Under the pieces are notes generated by a model. That model saw nothing but the letters and a program-made list of their open reading frames with translations. It did no database searches and was not told the origin of the DNA. From NCBI GenBank assembly GCA_964655775.1, contig CAZZNQ010000060.1, positions 1 through 26,823 of the forward strand: 26,823 nucleotides of DNA, in the 5' to 3' direction. Shown piece after piece: positions 8,175-15,359 of the stretch; positions within the stretch are counted from its first letter, which is position 1; each line of letters starts with the position of its first letter. The stretch comes from CAZZNQ01 sp964655775. GTDB lineage: Bacteria; Planctomycetota; Brocadiia; SM23-32. Made by a program: the position numbers and the translations under genes.

Positions 8175-10202
8175 ATGACAGATAAGCTGCTTAAAGAGAC
8201 GGAAGCGCGGCGCGAGCACCGGGCGGCCGCCGACCGCACCAAGGCCGTCGCGACAGGCCGCATCGCGCTGGTTGGCAGCCCCAACGTGGGCAAGAGCGTG
8301 TTGTTCGGCAACTTGACCGGCGTCTACGTAACCGTGTCGAACTATCCCGGAACAACGGTTGAGGTCTCGCGCGGTTCCGCCGAGGTCTCCGGCAGGCGTT
8401 ACGAAGTTGTGGACACCCCGGGCATGTACTCGCTGCTGCCGCTGTCCGAGGACGAACGCGTTGCCAGGGACATCCTGATGGACGAAGCGCCGGACCTGGT
8501 GCTGTACGTTGTGGACGCGACGAACGCAGAGAGGATGTTGTTGCTGACGTTCCAGCTCATGGAGGCCGGGCTCCCGGTCGTCCTTGTGCTGAACATGATG
8601 GACGAGGCCGAGGCGAGCGGCGTGCGCATAGATCCCGACGCCTTGCAGCGGGAGCTGGGAATACCCGTGGTGCCCACCGTCTGCACAACCGGCCGGGGCA
8701 TGCCGGAGCTCAAGCGGCGCATCGCGAAGGGAGCCGACGCCCCCGGCGGGAGGGCCTTTCGATACGGGAAGCGACACGGACTGGACCTGGAGGAGCTGGC
8801 CGGCGAGATCGGCTCCCTGCTGACCGGCGACTACCGGATAGAAAGGCGGGGCATCGCGCTTCTTCTGCTGCAGGGAGACGAGCAGGTTCACGGTCGCGTT
8901 CGCAGCCGAGACGGTGAGAACTACCCGCAGATACGCACACTCATCGAGAACGCAGAGACCCAGGCGGGGGCTCCGCTGGATTACCTTGTCACGTTGGAGC
9001 GCCACCGCTGGGCAACCGATCTGGCGGCCGGGGCGGTCTCTCGAAGTGAGGAAACGGCCGCACCGTTCCGCGAGAAGCTCAGCCGCGTGCTTGTGCATCC
9101 CGTGACCGGACTGCCCATCCTGCTTGCGGTGCTCTACCTCGGGCTGTACAAGGTGGTCGGCCAGTTCGGCGCGGGCACCGTCGTGGACTTCTTGGAGACC
9201 AACTTCTTCGAGAACCTGCTGAACCCCGGGCTGGAAAGCCTTGCCGAGCGCCTGATTCCGTGGGCGACGGTGCAGTCGCTCTTCGTCGGAGAATACGGCA
9301 TCTTCACCCTCGGTCTGCGCTACGCGGTGGCCATCGTGTTGCCTATAGTGGCGCTTTTCTTCCTGGTGTTCGCCGTCATCGAAGACGTCGGCTACCTGCC
9401 GCGCCTCGCGTTGCTGCTGGACCGGACGTTCAAGAAGATAGGCCTCAGCGGCCGGGCGGTCATACCCATGGTGCTGGGATTCGGCTGTGCGACGATGGCC
9501 ACGATGGTCACGCGCACGCTCTCCAGCAAGCGCGAACGGTTTATAGCCACGCTGCTTCTCTCGGTGGCGGTTCCCTGTTCCGCCCAGATCGGCGTTATCC
9601 TCGCCCTGCTGGCCGGCCGGCCGCTGGCCCTGGCGGTGTGGGCGCTGGTCGTCGGCGCTGTCTACCTGTTGGTTGGTGTGGCGGTGGACCGTATCATGCC
9701 CGGCAAGCGCGAGCCGTTCTACGTGGAGGTGCCGCCCCTCCGGCTGCCTCGGCTGAAGAATGTGCTGACCAAGACGGCCGCGCGCGTGAAGTGGTACTTC
9801 CTGGAGATCCTGCCGCTGTTCCTGCTGGCCAGCGTGCTCATCTGGCTGGGCCGACTCACGGGCCTTTTCGGGCTGGTCATCGGTGCCCTCAGGTATCCCG
9901 TCCGCTGGATCGGGATGCCTGCGGAGGCGGCACAGGTATTCCTGTTCGGTTTCTTCCGGCGGGATTACGGCGCTGCGGGCCTTCACGATCTGCACCAGGC
10001 GGGCAGCCTGACCGGCGTCCAGCTGGTGGTGGGCGCCATCGCCCTTACCCTCTTCATGCCGTGCGTGGCGCAGTTCCTCATGACGGCCAAGGAGAGAGGG
10101 TGGGCGGCCAGCCTCGCCATCGCGGGAGGGGTGGTTTCCATCTCGTTCACGGTGGCCTTCTGCGTCTTTCAGGTGCACTCGCTTCTCGGCATAACCCTAT
10201 AG
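8175..10202 (+). CDS. feoB: Ferrous iron transporter FeoB
   Basis: This 675-residue inner-membrane protein takes up Fe(II). The N-terminal G domain shows G1 GSPNVGKS (34-41), the G2 region VSNYPGTT, G3 DTPG (80-83) and G4 NMMD (140-143). A helical segment follows, then the transmembrane domain from about residue 300 with two Gate-type regions: GFGCATMATMVTRTL, keeping the conserved cysteine, and VPCSAQIGV. A FRRDYGAAGL motif near residue 595 is typical of FeoB. It is shorter than the E. coli protein (773 residues) and lacks a C-terminal extension. ATG at 8175 is preferred over the adjacent TTG at 8172; a weak AGAGAG site lies upstream. It is flanked by two DtxR-like genes, and the FeoA partner is supplied as a domain of the downstream protein. 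Confidence 0.96.
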   Translation: MTDKLLKETEARREHRAAADRTKAVATGRIALVGSPNVGKSVLFGNLTGVYVTVSNYPGTTVEVSRGSAEVSGRRYEVVDTPGMYSLLPLSEDERVARDILMDEAPDLVLYVVDATNAERMLLLTFQLMEAGLPVVLVLNMMDEAEASGVRIDPDALQRELGIPVVPTVCTTGRGMPELKRRIAKGADAPGGRAFRYGKRHGLDLEELAGEIGSLLTGDYRIERRGIALLLLQGDEQVHGRVRSRDGENYPQIRTLIENAETQAGAPLDYLVTLERHRWATDLAAGAVSRSEETAAPFREKLSRVLVHPVTGLPILLAVLYLGLYKVVGQFGAGTVVDFLETNFFENLLNPGLESLAERLIPWATVQSLFVGEYGIFTLGLRYAVAIVLPIVALFFLVFAVIEDVGYLPRLALLLDRTFKKIGLSGRAVIPMVLGFGCATMATMVTRTLSSKRERFIATLLLSVAVPCSAQIGVILALLAGRPLALAVWALVVGAVYLLVGVAVDRIMPGKREPFYVEVPPLRLPRLKNVLTKTAARVKWYFLEILPLFLLASVLIWLGRLTGLFGLVIGALRYPVRWIGMPAEAAQVFLFGFFRRDYGAAGLHDLHQAGSLTGVQLVVGAIALTLFMPCVAQFLMTAKERGWAASLAIAGGVVSISFTVAFCVFQVHSLLGITL

Positions 10203-10249
10203 ACAACTCGCCGCTGCGGAAGCAGTTCAGACTACAAGGCGGAGCAGAC

Positions 10250-10891
10250 ATGGCACTGTCGGACAGGGCGGAAGAGATCCTCGAAATGCTCTGGATAGCC
10301 AAGATGGAGGAGCAGCGCGAGCCCGATTGGCGGTGGCTGGGCGAAGACGACGCCTTCCGCAGTCTGGAAGAGAAGGGGCTGGTGGAAGTCCGCGATGGCG
10401 GTGGCTCGCTCACGCGAGCGGGCCGCAAGGAAGCGGAAGGCTGCGTGCGGCGGCACCGGCTTGCGGAGAGGCTGCTGGTGGACGTGCTGGCCAGCGGCGA
10501 GGACGAGGTGCACCGCGCGGGGTGCAAGTTCGAGCACGGCCTTCACCACGGCCTCGAGGAGCGCGTCTGCACCATACTGGGCCATCCCAAGTTCTGCCCG
10601 CACGGCAAACCGATCCCGCCGGGCGAGTGCTGTGCGCGACTGGACGAGGAGCCCCGTCCGCTCCTGACCACCGTCGCCCAGGTCGAGAAGAACCGGCCCT
10701 GCGTAATCGCCTACCTTGAGAGCGAGGACGCTGCCAGCTTGCGGAAGTTGATGGCGCTGGGTGCACTGCCCGGCACGCGCCTGTGCGTGCGCCAGCGCTT
10801 TCCCTCGTTCCTGGTGGAGATCGGCGCCTCCCAGTTCGCCATCGACGAGGAGATGGCGCGCCGGATCTACGTGCGCCGGTCGGAAGCCTGA
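10250..10891 (+). CDS. DtxR-like metal-sensing domain fused to FeoA domain
   Basis: This 213-residue protein follows feoB by 47 bp, with GGCGGAG before the ATG. Residues 66-125 match the DtxR metal-binding/dimerisation domain closely. H69, E73, H88, C92, E95 and H96 reproduce the spacing of DtxR H79, E83, H98, C102, E105 and H106, so both metal sites look intact. Residues 138-210 form a FeoA/SH3-like domain (MALGALPGTRLCVRQRF). The N-terminal region before H69 is about 10 residues shorter than in DtxR. After the first helix (AEEILEMLW) it goes through WRWLGEDDAFRSLEEKGLVEV without the usual recognition helix. It may therefore not bind DNA in the normal way and may instead act as the FeoA partner of FeoB with a built-in iron sensor. 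A regulator with an atypical HTH is the alternative. Confidence 0.85.
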   Translation: MALSDRAEEILEMLWIAKMEEQREPDWRWLGEDDAFRSLEEKGLVEVRDGGGSLTRAGRKEAEGCVRRHRLAERLLVDVLASGEDEVHRAGCKFEHGLHHGLEERVCTILGHPKFCPHGKPIPPGECCARLDEEPRPLLTTVAQVEKNRPCVIAYLESEDAASLRKLMALGALPGTRLCVRQRFPSFLVEIGASQFAIDEEMARRIYVRRSEA

Positions 10892-10924
10892 GCCCCCGGG
10901 TTCCGGCAGCCAGGGCGCTCCCGT

Positions 10925-11797
10925 TCAGTCACCCAGGTCGGCAAGAACGGACTTGATGTAGGCCAGGTCCTGCTGGGCGAACCATTCCCGATCACCCGGC
11001 CGGGGTGCCTCGATGCAGACGGGGCCTTCGTAGCCGATGTCCATCAGCAGCATCATGAACTCGCGGTTGTTGATCTGCCCCTCGCCCAGCGCGGTGGCGA
11101 TCCTGAAAGAGCCGCCGCGCACGGACGCGGAGTTCTTCAGGTGGACGTAGTGCAACTTGTCGCCGAAGGTTCGGATCGACTCTTCCAGGCTGGGATGGCC
11201 GTCGAACCCGAGCATGTTGCCGAAGTCCAAGTTGGCTCCGATGGCGGGCCTGTCGATGGCGTCGATCAGCTTCTTGGTCGCCTCGATGGTGTCGTGGAGG
11301 TAGACGGGGTGAGTCTCGAATCCGAACCGGATGTCGACGCCGTCGAGCCCGTCCGCCAGCGCCCGGCAGCCGTCTATCTGCCACTGCCACTGCTCATCGG
11401 TGGCGATGAACGAACCGTGCTGGGTTCTCTCGAAATAGCCGATATCCGGGTTTGGATTGCGGATGTTGCCGGTGAGCAGGTTGACCGTGTCGACGCCGAA
11501 CCGGTCGGCCGCAATCCTGTAGAACTCGATCGCATCTTCCACCTCGCGTTCGCGCTCCCCGGCGTCGGCCTTTGAGAGGTCCGGCCCCGGTGCGCCGAAC
11601 AGCACGTGCCTCAGCCCGGAGGACTCCACACCGTCCGCCAGCGAGTTGAGATACTCCTCTCGAGTTTCTTCGACGCGGCTCCGCCGACGTCGGAACTCAA
11701 CGCCGTCGAATCCCCAGTTGGCGGCCTTTCGGCAGATCTCCTCCACCGTCTGGCCCTGCTCGCAGTAGTTGACGTGCATGATCACGGGGTACGCCAT
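10925..11797 (-). CDS. Sugar phosphate isomerase/epimerase (xylose isomerase-like TIM barrel)
   Basis: This 290-residue cytoplasmic protein belongs to the AP endonuclease 2/xylose isomerase-like superfamily (IolE-, IolI- and tagatose-epimerase-like proteins). The divalent-metal ligands typical of the fold are visible: E161 (FGFETH), D191 (NLDFGN), H219 (HYVHLKN) and E263 (CIEAPRPG). They lie at the ends of successive strands, so an active isomerase or epimerase is likely. The ATG at 11797 has GGAG nine bases upstream. It lies 31 bp after a sulfatase gene on the same strand and is probably co-transcribed, suggesting that it reshapes the desulfated sugar. The exact substrate is unknown. Its stop lies 33 bp from that of the convergent DtxR-FeoA gene, with no hairpin terminator between. 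Confidence 0.85.
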   Translation of the reverse strand: MAYPVIMHVNYCEQGQTVEEICRKAANWGFDGVEFRRRRSRVEETREEYLNSLADGVESSGLRHVLFGAPGPDLSKADAGEREREVEDAIEFYRIAADRFGVDTVNLLTGNIRNPNPDIGYFERTQHGSFIATDEQWQWQIDGCRALADGLDGVDIRFGFETHPVYLHDTIEATKKLIDAIDRPAIGANLDFGNMLGFDGHPSLEESIRTFGDKLHYVHLKNSASVRGGSFRIATALGEGQINNREFMMLLMDIGYEGPVCIEAPRPGDREWFAQQDLAYIKSVLADLGD

Positions 11798-11828
11798 GTG
11801 TCGGCACTCCTTCGGCTTGAGTATGCGC

Positions 11829-13241
11829 TCAGTCCACGTCCCTACGGTATCGCTCGTCTCCGACCTCGGCCTGCAGGCGGTGGAGCTCCGCCTTCAACTC
11901 GCGTGCGACGTCCGCGTAGGCGGGGTCGTCGTAGACGCTGTGAAGTTCGCAGGGGTCCTTGTCCAGATCGAACAGTTCCCACTCCGGCTGGTAGCATGGG
12001 CCGAACGCGCCCTCCTGGCCGAGTGGGTCGTTGTAGTAGTAGATCAGCTTGTATCGTTTCGTGCGCACACCGTAGTGAGCGTACACGCGGTGGCAGCCGT
12101 CGTTGTGCATCCAGTAGCGGTAGTACATCGAGGTCGGCCAGTCGGCCGGCGTCTCACCCCGAAGGACGGCCCGGAAGCTGCGCCCCTGGAACTCATCCGG
12201 CGCGGACACGCCGGCCAGGTCCAGAAAGGTGGGCGCGAAGTCCACGTTGGTCACGATGTCGTCCTTGACGGACCCGGCCTCGACCTCCCGCGGGTAGCGG
12301 ACTATGAACGGCATGCGCAGTGACTCTTCGTACATGAAACGCTTGTCGAACCAGCCGTGGTCGCCCAGGAAGAAGCCCTGGTCCGAGGTGTAGATGACCA
12401 TCGTATCCTCGGCGATTCCGTCCTCGTCCAGATAGTCGAGCAGGCGGCCGACGTTGTCGTCGATGCTGGCGATGGTGCGCAGGTAGTCCTTGATATAACG
12501 CTGGTACTTCCACTTCTTCTGCTCGCGGGGATTCAGGCCGTCGGGTAGCGGGCACTTCCAGTCCCGTTCGGTCATGTCGCGGTCCACGCGCATCTCGGCC
12601 GCGGCGGCGGCGCTGGCGCGGTCGCTGTAGTCGTCGTAGAACGTCTCCGGTTCGGGGATGTCTACGTCGTCGTACATGTGGGCGTGCTTCTCGTCCGGCT
12701 GCCAGTGGCGGTGGGGGGCCTTGTGGTGGCACATCAGGAAGAACGGCCGGTCCCTGTCGCGCCCGCGCATCCAGTCGATGCACATGTCGGTGATGATGTC
12801 GGTGACGTATCCTTCGTGTTCCCGGCGCCCTTCGGCGTCGATCATCACCGGATTGTGGTAGTTGCCCTGTCCGGGCAGGACGCGCCAGAAATCGAAGTCG
12901 CGCGGCTCGTGCTCGGGTCCCTGGCCCAGGTGCCACTTGCCGACGATGGCGGTCTGGTATCCTGCGGGTCGCAGGAGGCGGGGGAAGGTCATCAGCCGGT
13001 TGTCCAGGTGTGTGGACAGAGTGGTCACGCGGTTGACGTGGTTGTAGGTGCCGGTGAGGATCGAGGCGCGGCTGGGGGTGCAGATCGAGTTCGTGCAGAA
13101 GCAGTTGTCGAGACGCATCCCGCCGTCGGCGATACGGTCCAGATGCGGCGTCTGGTTGATGCGGCTGCCGTAGCAGCTCATCGCGTGCGAAGCGTGGTCG
13201 TCCGACATGATGAAGATGACGTTGGGTCGGCGGTTCGCCAT
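11829..13241 (-). CDS. Sulfatase (formylglycine-type), cytoplasmic
   Basis: This 470-residue arylsulfatase-family enzyme carries the signature CTPSRASILTG, with the formylglycine cysteine at residue 54. Metal ligands are visible in IFIMSDDHASH (D14, D15) and TSDQGFFLGDHGWFDKR, with catalytic-site residues in GKWHLG. The C-terminal part has the common sulfatase ending (ELFDLDKDPCELHSVYDDP). The ATG at 13241 has GGAG seven bases upstream and gives the family N-terminus RRPNVIFIMSDD. There is no signal peptide, so it should be cytoplasmic. It is only distantly related to the other sulfatase here: that one has CMPSR and FTADHGEHLGDHG. It is followed by a sugar isomerase gene, indicating intracellular desulfation and further conversion of an imported sugar. 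Specificity is not predictable by eye. Confidence 0.92.
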   Translation of the reverse strand: MANRRPNVIFIMSDDHASHAMSCYGSRINQTPHLDRIADGGMRLDNCFCTNSICTPSRASILTGTYNHVNRVTTLSTHLDNRLMTFPRLLRPAGYQTAIVGKWHLGQGPEHEPRDFDFWRVLPGQGNYHNPVMIDAEGRREHEGYVTDIITDMCIDWMRGRDRDRPFFLMCHHKAPHRHWQPDEKHAHMYDDVDIPEPETFYDDYSDRASAAAAAEMRVDRDMTERDWKCPLPDGLNPREQKKWKYQRYIKDYLRTIASIDDNVGRLLDYLDEDGIAEDTMVIYTSDQGFFLGDHGWFDKRFMYEESLRMPFIVRYPREVEAGSVKDDIVTNVDFAPTFLDLAGVSAPDEFQGRSFRAVLRGETPADWPTSMYYRYWMHNDGCHRVYAHYGVRTKRYKLIYYYNDPLGQEGAFGPCYQPEWELFDLDKDPCELHSVYDDPAYADVARELKAELHRLQAEVGDERYRRDVD

Positions 13242-13289
13242 GATGCGGCTCCGGAAGAGTCTCCAGCGAGAACGGCCTTTGCACAGCGG

Positions 13290-13318
13290 ATTGTAGATTG
13301 CGGCACGGCTTGCGTCAA
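13290..13318 (-). promoter_or_regulatory. Sigma70-like promoter of the sulfatase-isomerase operon
   Basis: On the minus strand TTGACG (13318-13313), a 17-bp spacer and TACAAT (13295-13290). The start site would be near 13283, about 41 bases before the ATG at 13241. Confidence 0.6.
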
Positions 13319-13357
13319 CGGCTGGGCGACATTGCCGCGCGCACTCACGCCGCTCAG

Positions 13358-13386
13358 TTGATGGGCTTCGGGATTGGCGGTATTCT
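13358..13386 (+). promoter_or_regulatory. Sigma70-like promoter of the DUF6785-like gene
   Basis: TTGATG (13358-13363), a 17-bp spacer and TATTCT (13381-13386), giving a leader of about 40 bases before the ATG at 13433. It is divergent from the sulfatase promoter; the two -35 boxes are 39 bp apart. Confidence 0.55.
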
Positions 13387-13432
13387 GGGACAACCCTGAT
13401 CCGGTCGGTTCGGTCTCTATGCGAGGATCCCG

Positions 13433-15355
13433 ATGACCTGGCGTGCGTTCATACTGGGCCTGGCGCTCGTCGCCTTCATGTGCTGGGCGGACGTCTGGGC
13501 GGGCCTCAGCCGGGGGTACGGCTGGACGACGGAGGGACATTTCTCGCCCGCCACGGTGTTCCTGCTTGTGGTGCTGGTGCTGGTCGTGAACGTCACCATC
13601 AAGCTCATCCGCCGGCGATCCGGTCTCCGGCAGGCCGAGTTGATGCTGATCTGGTGCATGATCACGGTGGCGGCCGTGTTCCCCACCACGGGGCTTTTCA
13701 GGCTGTGGCTGCCGGTTCTGGGCGGGCCGGCCTACTTCGCCGGGCGCGGCGACGTGGCCTGGAAGACAACGTCTCTCGCCCGTGCGCCCGATCCGCTGCT
13801 CCTGAGCAAGAATCCCAGTTCGTTCGCCGTGCGACAGTTCTACGAGGGCGGCGGCGAGGAGGCCCGAATCCCCTGGCAACAGTGGCTGGTGCCCATCAGC
13901 CGCTGGCTCATCCTGCTGTCCTGCTTCTATCTCGCCATCTACTTCATGTGCGCCATCCTCCGCAAGCAATGGGTGGAACGCGAGCACCTGCTGTTCCCAT
14001 TGGCGCGAGTCCCGCTGGACTTCACGGCGGGCAGCGGAGGGGAACGCCTGCTGCCGGCCGTCTGCTACACCAGGGCCTTTCTGTACGGATTCTGCGGCGG
14101 CGGGGCCTTTCGCCTGTTCCGTGCGCTGCCGGTGCTGCTGGGTGGCACGCAGGTCTGGAACGTCAACGTGCCTATGGCCGACGTGCTTCGCGACACTCCC
14201 CTGAGCGCGATGAACTTCGCGAACCTCAGCCTGGGGTGGTCGACAATCGGCCTGGCCTACCTGGTGCCGGCGGACGTTTCCCTCAGCGTGTGGCTGTTCT
14301 ATCTGTTCGGGCGCGTTGAGTTGCAGACATCCGCATGGGTCGGCTCGACGCTTCACTACGGCGGCAGTTGGAGCGAGCTGCTGCGCTGGCAGATGACGGG
14401 CTCCTACTTCGCGTTCACAATCGGGGCGCTTTACATGACCCGGCGCCACCTGTCGGACGTGCTGAGGAAGGCCTTCGGCGTTGGGAAGGACGTGGACGAT
14501 TCTCGCGAGCCGGTGCCGTTCGCCGTGGCGTTCTGGGGTCTGCTCATCTGCACGCTGGGCGCCATGATCTGGACGGCCTACTACAGCAAGGCCATCCTGG
14601 TCTCGGTCTGCCTGATACTGGTGCTCATGTGCATCCAGTTCGTCCACGCCCGAATCGTCTCGGAGAGCGGGCTGTACCAGACGTGGCTGCTCTGGAACCC
14701 GCCCACCGTCATTCACAGCCTGAGCATGGGCTACGCCCTGCAGCCGCTGGCGGCGGTGGTGATGTACATGCAGCACGGCATCATGATGCACAACGTATCC
14801 CTCGGACCCGCCGCGATGCACGCCTTCCGCATCAGCGATGTGTTCGAGAAGGGGCGCAAGCTGCTGCTTCCGGCGATGGTGAGCGCCACGGCGCTGGCGA
14901 TATTTGTGTGCACATGGACGTTCCTATCCGAGGCGAACATGCGCGGCGTGCTCAACCTGCAGGATACTTGGGGCAACCTGAACAACCCGCAGGGGGTTTT
15001 CCAGACCGCGCACCAGGTGATACGGCGCCCGTTCCAGATGGCACAGCCTCGGTGGATCCCGCTGGGCCTGGGCGTCGGCCTGACCAGTGTGACTCTCCTG
15101 ATGCGGGCGCGGTTCTACTGGTGGCCCATCCACTCGATCGGGCTGCTGGCGATAGGTAACTGGTCGGCGGACCGGATGTGGCTGCCGTTCCTGATCGGGT
15201 GGGGGATCAAGCTCTCGCTGATGAAGTTCTCCGGGGGCCGAGCCGTGCGGCAGACGCGGCTGTTTTTCATCGGCCTGATACTGGCCGAGGCGACGTTGAC
15301 CGCGTTCAGCACGATCCTCGGCGCCCTCACCGACGGCGCGATCGGGCGGTGGTAG
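13433..15355 (+). CDS. Large multispanning membrane protein, DUF6785/DUF6784-like
   Basis: This 640-residue protein is mostly hydrophobic, with roughly 13-15 membrane helices. Early ones include MTWRAFILGLALVAFMCWAD and a valine/leucine-rich helix near residue 45. An extramembrane segment falls around residues 103-150 (RGDVAWKTTSLARAPDP...). The motif FPTTGLFRLWLPVLGGP, a long middle part and the ending SGGRAVRQTRLFFIGLILAEATL recall the uncharacterised DUF6785/DUF6784 proteins of planctomycetes and Lentisphaerae, which look like OPT-type oligopeptide transporters. I give that name from memory of the family pattern. A transport role is inferred from topology only. ATG at 13433 has GAGG six bases upstream; an earlier ATG at 13419 meets a stop within six codons. 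It diverges from a sulfatase operon and may import its substrate. Its stop is 4 bp from that of the convergent gene. Confidence 0.7.
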   Translation: MTWRAFILGLALVAFMCWADVWAGLSRGYGWTTEGHFSPATVFLLVVLVLVVNVTIKLIRRRSGLRQAELMLIWCMITVAAVFPTTGLFRLWLPVLGGPAYFAGRGDVAWKTTSLARAPDPLLLSKNPSSFAVRQFYEGGGEEARIPWQQWLVPISRWLILLSCFYLAIYFMCAILRKQWVEREHLLFPLARVPLDFTAGSGGERLLPAVCYTRAFLYGFCGGGAFRLFRALPVLLGGTQVWNVNVPMADVLRDTPLSAMNFANLSLGWSTIGLAYLVPADVSLSVWLFYLFGRVELQTSAWVGSTLHYGGSWSELLRWQMTGSYFAFTIGALYMTRRHLSDVLRKAFGVGKDVDDSREPVPFAVAFWGLLICTLGAMIWTAYYSKAILVSVCLILVLMCIQFVHARIVSESGLYQTWLLWNPPTVIHSLSMGYALQPLAAVVMYMQHGIMMHNVSLGPAAMHAFRISDVFEKGRKLLLPAMVSATALAIFVCTWTFLSEANMRGVLNLQDTWGNLNNPQGVFQTAHQVIRRPFQMAQPRWIPLGLGVGLTSVTLLMRARFYWWPIHSIGLLAIGNWSADRMWLPFLIGWGIKLSLMKFSGGRAVRQTRLFFIGLILAEATLTAFSTILGALTDGAIGRW

Positions 15356-15359
15356 CGGC

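Noticed and set aside
7929..10178. A 749-codon minus-strand frame opposite feoB and its regulator
   Set aside because: No recognisable motif, very charged composition, no ribosome site, and fully antisense to well-supported genes.
9260..10249. Extended start for the DtxR-FeoA gene reaching back into feoB
   Set aside because: The extension is an out-of-frame reading of feoB; ATG at 10250 has a good ribosome site and begins the DtxR-like fold.
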